Of a DNA stretch of 6,049 bases, positions 4,148-6,049 are shown piece after piece (position 1 is the first letter of the stretch; every line of letters starts with the position of its first letter). This stretch comes from Thermococcus sp. (lineage in GTDB: Archaea; Methanobacteriota_B; Thermococci; Thermococcales; Thermococcaceae). Below the pieces are notes generated by a model. It was given only the letters and a program-made list of their open reading frames with translations, did not search any database and had not been told where the DNA came from. The DNA lies in the NCBI GenBank assembly GCA_027065835.1, contig JAMONK010000222.1:1-6049 (forward strand), given 5' to 3'. The position numbers were made by a program, and so were the translations under genes.

Positions 4148-5632
4148 ATGAGACGGGGAGTTATATCCACAATGGTGTTGGGACTGATAGTGGTTTCCCT
4201 GGTTATAGGTGCTCCGGGGGCTCATGCCGCAGTGGAACCCAAGTGGACGTACGATACGTACGATTCTCTCTGGGAAGTCGCAGTTTCCGGCGATGGCAGC
4301 CGTGTTGTCGCGGGTGACATGTCGAACTACGTTTACATGCTGGATGGGGATGGCAACCTCCTATGGAAGTATGAAACCGGGGGTACCGTGTTCGGGGTGG
4401 CTATTTCCCTGGATGGAAGGTACTCCGTGGCAGGTTCCGGCGATGGCAAGCTGTACTTCTTCGATGATGCTTCTGGCGATGTGCTGTGGTACCACGACTT
4501 TGGGACAGAGGTTCTCGATGCCTACATAAGTTTGGACGGCAACTACGTTATCGCTGGGCTGGACAACGGCACCGTCTATCTGTTTGACCGTACCGGAAGG
4601 AAACTGTGGAGTTACACCACCGACGACGCTGTGATGTCCGTGGCACTTTCCAGAACAGGGTATTACATTGGTATCGCCTCTTCCGATGGTTACATATACC
4701 TGCTCACCAGGTATGGCAACCTCATATGGAAGAAGAAACTCCTGGGTACGCCGGAGAGTATTGCGATAAGCCCGGGAGGCGGATACGTGGCCGCTGGTGA
4801 TGGTGACTATTACGTTTATCTGTACACCCGCGGTGGGGATCTGGTCTGGAAGTACGAGACCTCCGACGATGTGTGGGGATTGTCGGTGTCATCAGACGGT
4901 AAATTCACGGTGGCCGGTGCGGACCAGATCTACGTGTTTGATAAAACCGGTTCCGTCGTCTGGTCCTACAATACCGGTGAACTGGTGCGCGGTGCGGGAG
5001 TTAGCCCGAACGGCCAGTACATAGTGGCCGGGGATGATAACTACAAGGTTTACTACTTCTACCTCCCACAGTCGGCATTGGTCAGAGAAACCACGCGTAT
5101 ACTGGGACATACCGTCACGATCCAGGGGGTTGTCTCTACGGAGGAGAACACCAGGACGGTATACAATGAAACCGCCAGCGTTGACTACACTTACAGGACC
5201 ATAATTCAGAAGGTTTCCGTCATGGTTAACGGTGTTGAGAGGCCGGGCTACCTGATTAACCACGAGGTACAGATTCAGGATGTAACCGGGAACGTGAGGG
5301 CTTTTAGAACGGTTTACACTATAAGCAAAGACGTTGCATACAGTGTCGACGATATGATCCTCCCGTACAACGCCATAGTGATCAAGCGGGAACCCATCAT
5401 TGCCCTGGATATCAAAGACCCCCAGGCAGGTGATAAGGCCAATCAGACCATCATAATACTGACCGACGTCTCTGAGAGTCAGTTCACACAGGGAGTCGAG
5501 ATAACCCACCAAGTGATAACCTCTGACGCTTCAAGTTCCAGTCCCGGGGACAGCGGCTCTAAAGTCTGTGGGCCCGCGGCGTTTTTACCCCTCGTCGTTT
5601 TGCCACTGTTCTTAAGAAAACTCCGCAGGTGA
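4148..5632 (+). CDS. Exported seven-bladed beta-propeller protein with CGP-CTERM anchor
   Basis: A 494-residue predicted cell-surface protein. Seen: a Sec-type signal peptide (MRR, hydrophobic core about 7-21, likely cleavage after AHA, residues 25-27); seven repeats of about 40 residues (about 31-307) with a W-x-Y/K strand start at W33, W73, W114, W154, W194, W234 and W272, each followed by a V-x-x-S-x-D/G-G-x-Y/x-V-A-G core and a Y-V/L-Y-x-x-D strand, as in PQQ/WD40-like propellers; a beta-rich domain (about 310-460); a Ser-rich linker (SDASSSSPGDSGS); then K-V-C-G-P (C474), a hydrophobic stretch and RKLRR. This tail is the CGP-CTERM signal of Thermococcaceae, thought to be processed and lipid-attached at Cys. 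Ligand or partner is unknown; no catalytic residues were seen, so enzyme activity is not claimed. ATG 4148 is chosen for its Shine-Dalgarno and signal peptide; in-frame GTG 4139 lies inside the Shine-Dalgarno. Confidence 0.88.
   Translation: MRRGVISTMVLGLIVVSLVIGAPGAHAAVEPKWTYDTYDSLWEVAVSGDGSRVVAGDMSNYVYMLDGDGNLLWKYETGGTVFGVAISLDGRYSVAGSGDGKLYFFDDASGDVLWYHDFGTEVLDAYISLDGNYVIAGLDNGTVYLFDRTGRKLWSYTTDDAVMSVALSRTGYYIGIASSDGYIYLLTRYGNLIWKKKLLGTPESIAISPGGGYVAAGDGDYYVYLYTRGGDLVWKYETSDDVWGLSVSSDGKFTVAGADQIYVFDKTGSVVWSYNTGELVRGAGVSPNGQYIVAGDDNYKVYYFYLPQSALVRETTRILGHTVTIQGVVSTEENTRTVYNETASVDYTYRTIIQKVSVMVNGVERPGYLINHEVQIQDVTGNVRAFRTVYTISKDVAYSVDDMILPYNAIVIKREPIIALDIKDPQAGDKANQTIIILTDVSESQFTQGVEITHQVITSDASSSSPGDSGSKVCGPAAFLPLVVLPLFLRKLRR
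4247..4264 (+). repeat. Perfect 9-bp tandem duplication in the propeller gene
   Basis: ACGTACGAT occurs twice in direct succession and in frame, encoding T-Y-D-T-Y-D just after the signal peptide, at the start of the first propeller repeat. It is probably a small in-frame slippage duplication with little structural effect. Confidence 0.7.
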
Positions 5633-5635
5633 CCC

Positions 5636-5650
5636 TTTAATTTTTAATTA
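5636..5650 (+). terminator. T-rich terminator after the propeller gene
   Basis: TTTAATTTTTAATTA begins 4 bases after the stop codon. It fits an archaeal oligo-T terminator. The remaining 60 bp up to the next promoter shows no gene. Confidence 0.5.
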
Positions 5651-5708
5651 TTCGGCACCCTCACTATGTTGCCCAGATCACTCCAGGATCGGGATAAGCT
5701 CTCCCCAA

Positions 5709-5753
5709 CCTTTTTAACTTCCACCGGAAACACAGCTCTTTAAAAGGGGTGAT
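5709..5753 (+). promoter_or_regulatory. Promoter, candidate operator and RBS of the amidohydrolase gene
   Basis: The TATA element CCTTTTTAAC (5709-5718) predicts transcription start near 5740. Directly downstream of it, TTCCACCGGAAA (5719-5730) repeats the element found before the phosphorylase gene (3034-3045) with one mismatch; here it lies between TATA and the start site, where binding would repress. The ribosome-binding site GGGGTGAT (5746-5753) precedes ATG 5758 by 4 nt. A second TATA-like TTTAAAA (5739-5745) is too close to the start codon to be the promoter. Confidence 0.5.
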
Positions 5754-5757
5754 GCTC

Positions 5758-6049
5758 ATGAGCATTCTCATCAGGAACGGACGTGTTATCTACGGCGAGA
5801 ACTTTGAGGTAGTTGATGCCGACGTCCTCATCGAGGGGAACCGGATAGTGAAGGTTGGCAAGAACATAATAGAAAGCGCCGATACTGTGATAGACGCCAC
5901 CGGAAAGGTCGTTTCCCCAGGTTTCGTGAACCTCCACACACACTCCCCTATGGGTCTTCTAAGGGGGCTGGCGGACGATTTACCCCTCATGGACTGGCTC
6001 CAGAACCACATATGGCCGCGAGAGGCGAAGCTCACGAGGGAGTACACCA
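5758..6049 (+). CDS. mtaD: Amidohydrolase, MTA/SAH deaminase type, N-terminal part (3' end outside window)
   Basis: The first 97 residues of a TRZ/ATZ-type amidohydrolase; the frame is open to the window end. Best match by eye is 5'-methylthioadenosine/S-adenosylhomocysteine deaminase, which releases ammonia from MTA, SAH and, in some archaea, 5'-deoxyadenosine. Seen: the N-terminal small beta domain (ILIRNGRVI ... VLIEGNRIVKVG ... VIDATGKVV), PGFVNLHTHSPM with the metal ligands H60 and H62 of the barrel, then GLADDLPLMDWLQNHIWPRE (about 70-89), typical of this deaminase group. The remaining His, Glu and Asp ligands must lie beyond the window. Start ATG 5758 is 4 nt after the Shine-Dalgarno; in-frame ATG 5752 overlaps it. 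With the phosphorylase at 3092-3865 it would allow MTA to be processed via methylthioinosine. A guanine or cytosine deaminase relative cannot be excluded from the fragment. Confidence 0.85.
   Translation, partial: MSILIRNGRVIYGENFEVVDADVLIEGNRIVKVGKNIIESADTVIDATGKVVSPGFVNLHTHSPMGLLRGLADDLPLMDWLQNHIWPREAKLTREYT

Noticed and set aside
4148..4165. Twin-arginine (Tat) signal in the propeller protein
   Set aside because: The two arginines directly follow the initiator Met and are followed by GVIS, not the S/T-R-R-x-F-L-K pattern; a Sec signal is the better reading.
4060..4317. Open frame of 85 codons starting GTG in the leader and running into the propeller gene
   Set aside because: No ribosome-binding site, unnatural composition after 4148, and it overlaps a gene with a clear signal peptide in another frame.
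4892..5512. Long antisense frame (206 codons) opposite the propeller gene
   Set aside because: Shadow frame; the sense strand encodes regular propeller repeats and a continuous domain.
1..6049. CRISPR array, tRNA/rRNA gene, insertion sequence or attachment site
   Set aside because: No spaced identical repeats, no cloverleaf or rRNA sequence, no transposase or integrase, and no terminal inverted repeats around the membrane cassette were seen.

Overview
The window looks like chromosomal DNA from a hyperthermophilic archaeon of the order Thermococcales, more likely Thermococcus than Pyrococcus because the coding regions are fairly GC-rich. The evidence is an archaeal RadA tail, a NucS/EndoMS nuclease, a PAC2 proteasome chaperone, a Pyrococcus-like MTA phosphorylase with a C-terminal CGC motif, and a CGP-CTERM surface protein, an anchor known from Thermococcaceae. 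Promoters have archaeal BRE/TATA form and most genes carry a Thermococcus-type GGTGAT ribosome-binding site. All family calls come from reading the sequence; no database search was run.

Layout. (1) 1-235: the end of radA, then a T-rich terminator. (2) 236-972: an AT-rich promoter region and two tiny overlapping genes for unrecognised membrane proteins. (3) 1070-1828: nucS on the + strand, converging with and overlapping by 4 bp a minus-strand operon. (4) That operon (2947 down to 1825) encodes a PAC2 proteasome chaperone/activator homologue ending in a HbYX motif, then a small DUF473-like protein. (5) 2948-3091: a divergent promoter region with a perfect 6+1+6 inverted repeat. (6) 3092-3865: MTA/nucleoside phosphorylase. 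(7) 3866-4147: terminator, strong promoter and an unusually long leader with a hairpin. (8) 4148-5632: an exported seven-bladed beta-propeller protein with a CGP-CTERM anchor. (9) 5758 to the window end: the N-terminal 97 residues of an MTA/SAH deaminase-type amidohydrolase.

How the genes fit together. RadA and NucS act in DNA recombination and mismatch/branched-DNA repair. I recall their genes lying together in other Thermococcales; here a two-gene membrane cassette with its own promoter separates them. The PAC2 protein belongs to proteasome assembly or activation. The phosphorylase and the amidohydrolase can form one route for salvage of 5'-methylthioadenosine (deaminate to methylthioinosine, then phosphorolyse), yet a surface propeller gene lies between them. 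Both promoters carry a matching TTCC-ACY-GGAAA motif, which suggests, but does not prove, shared control. Nothing here is a defence system or mobile element; the points of most interest are the membrane cassette, the shared motif and the propeller gene with its leader.
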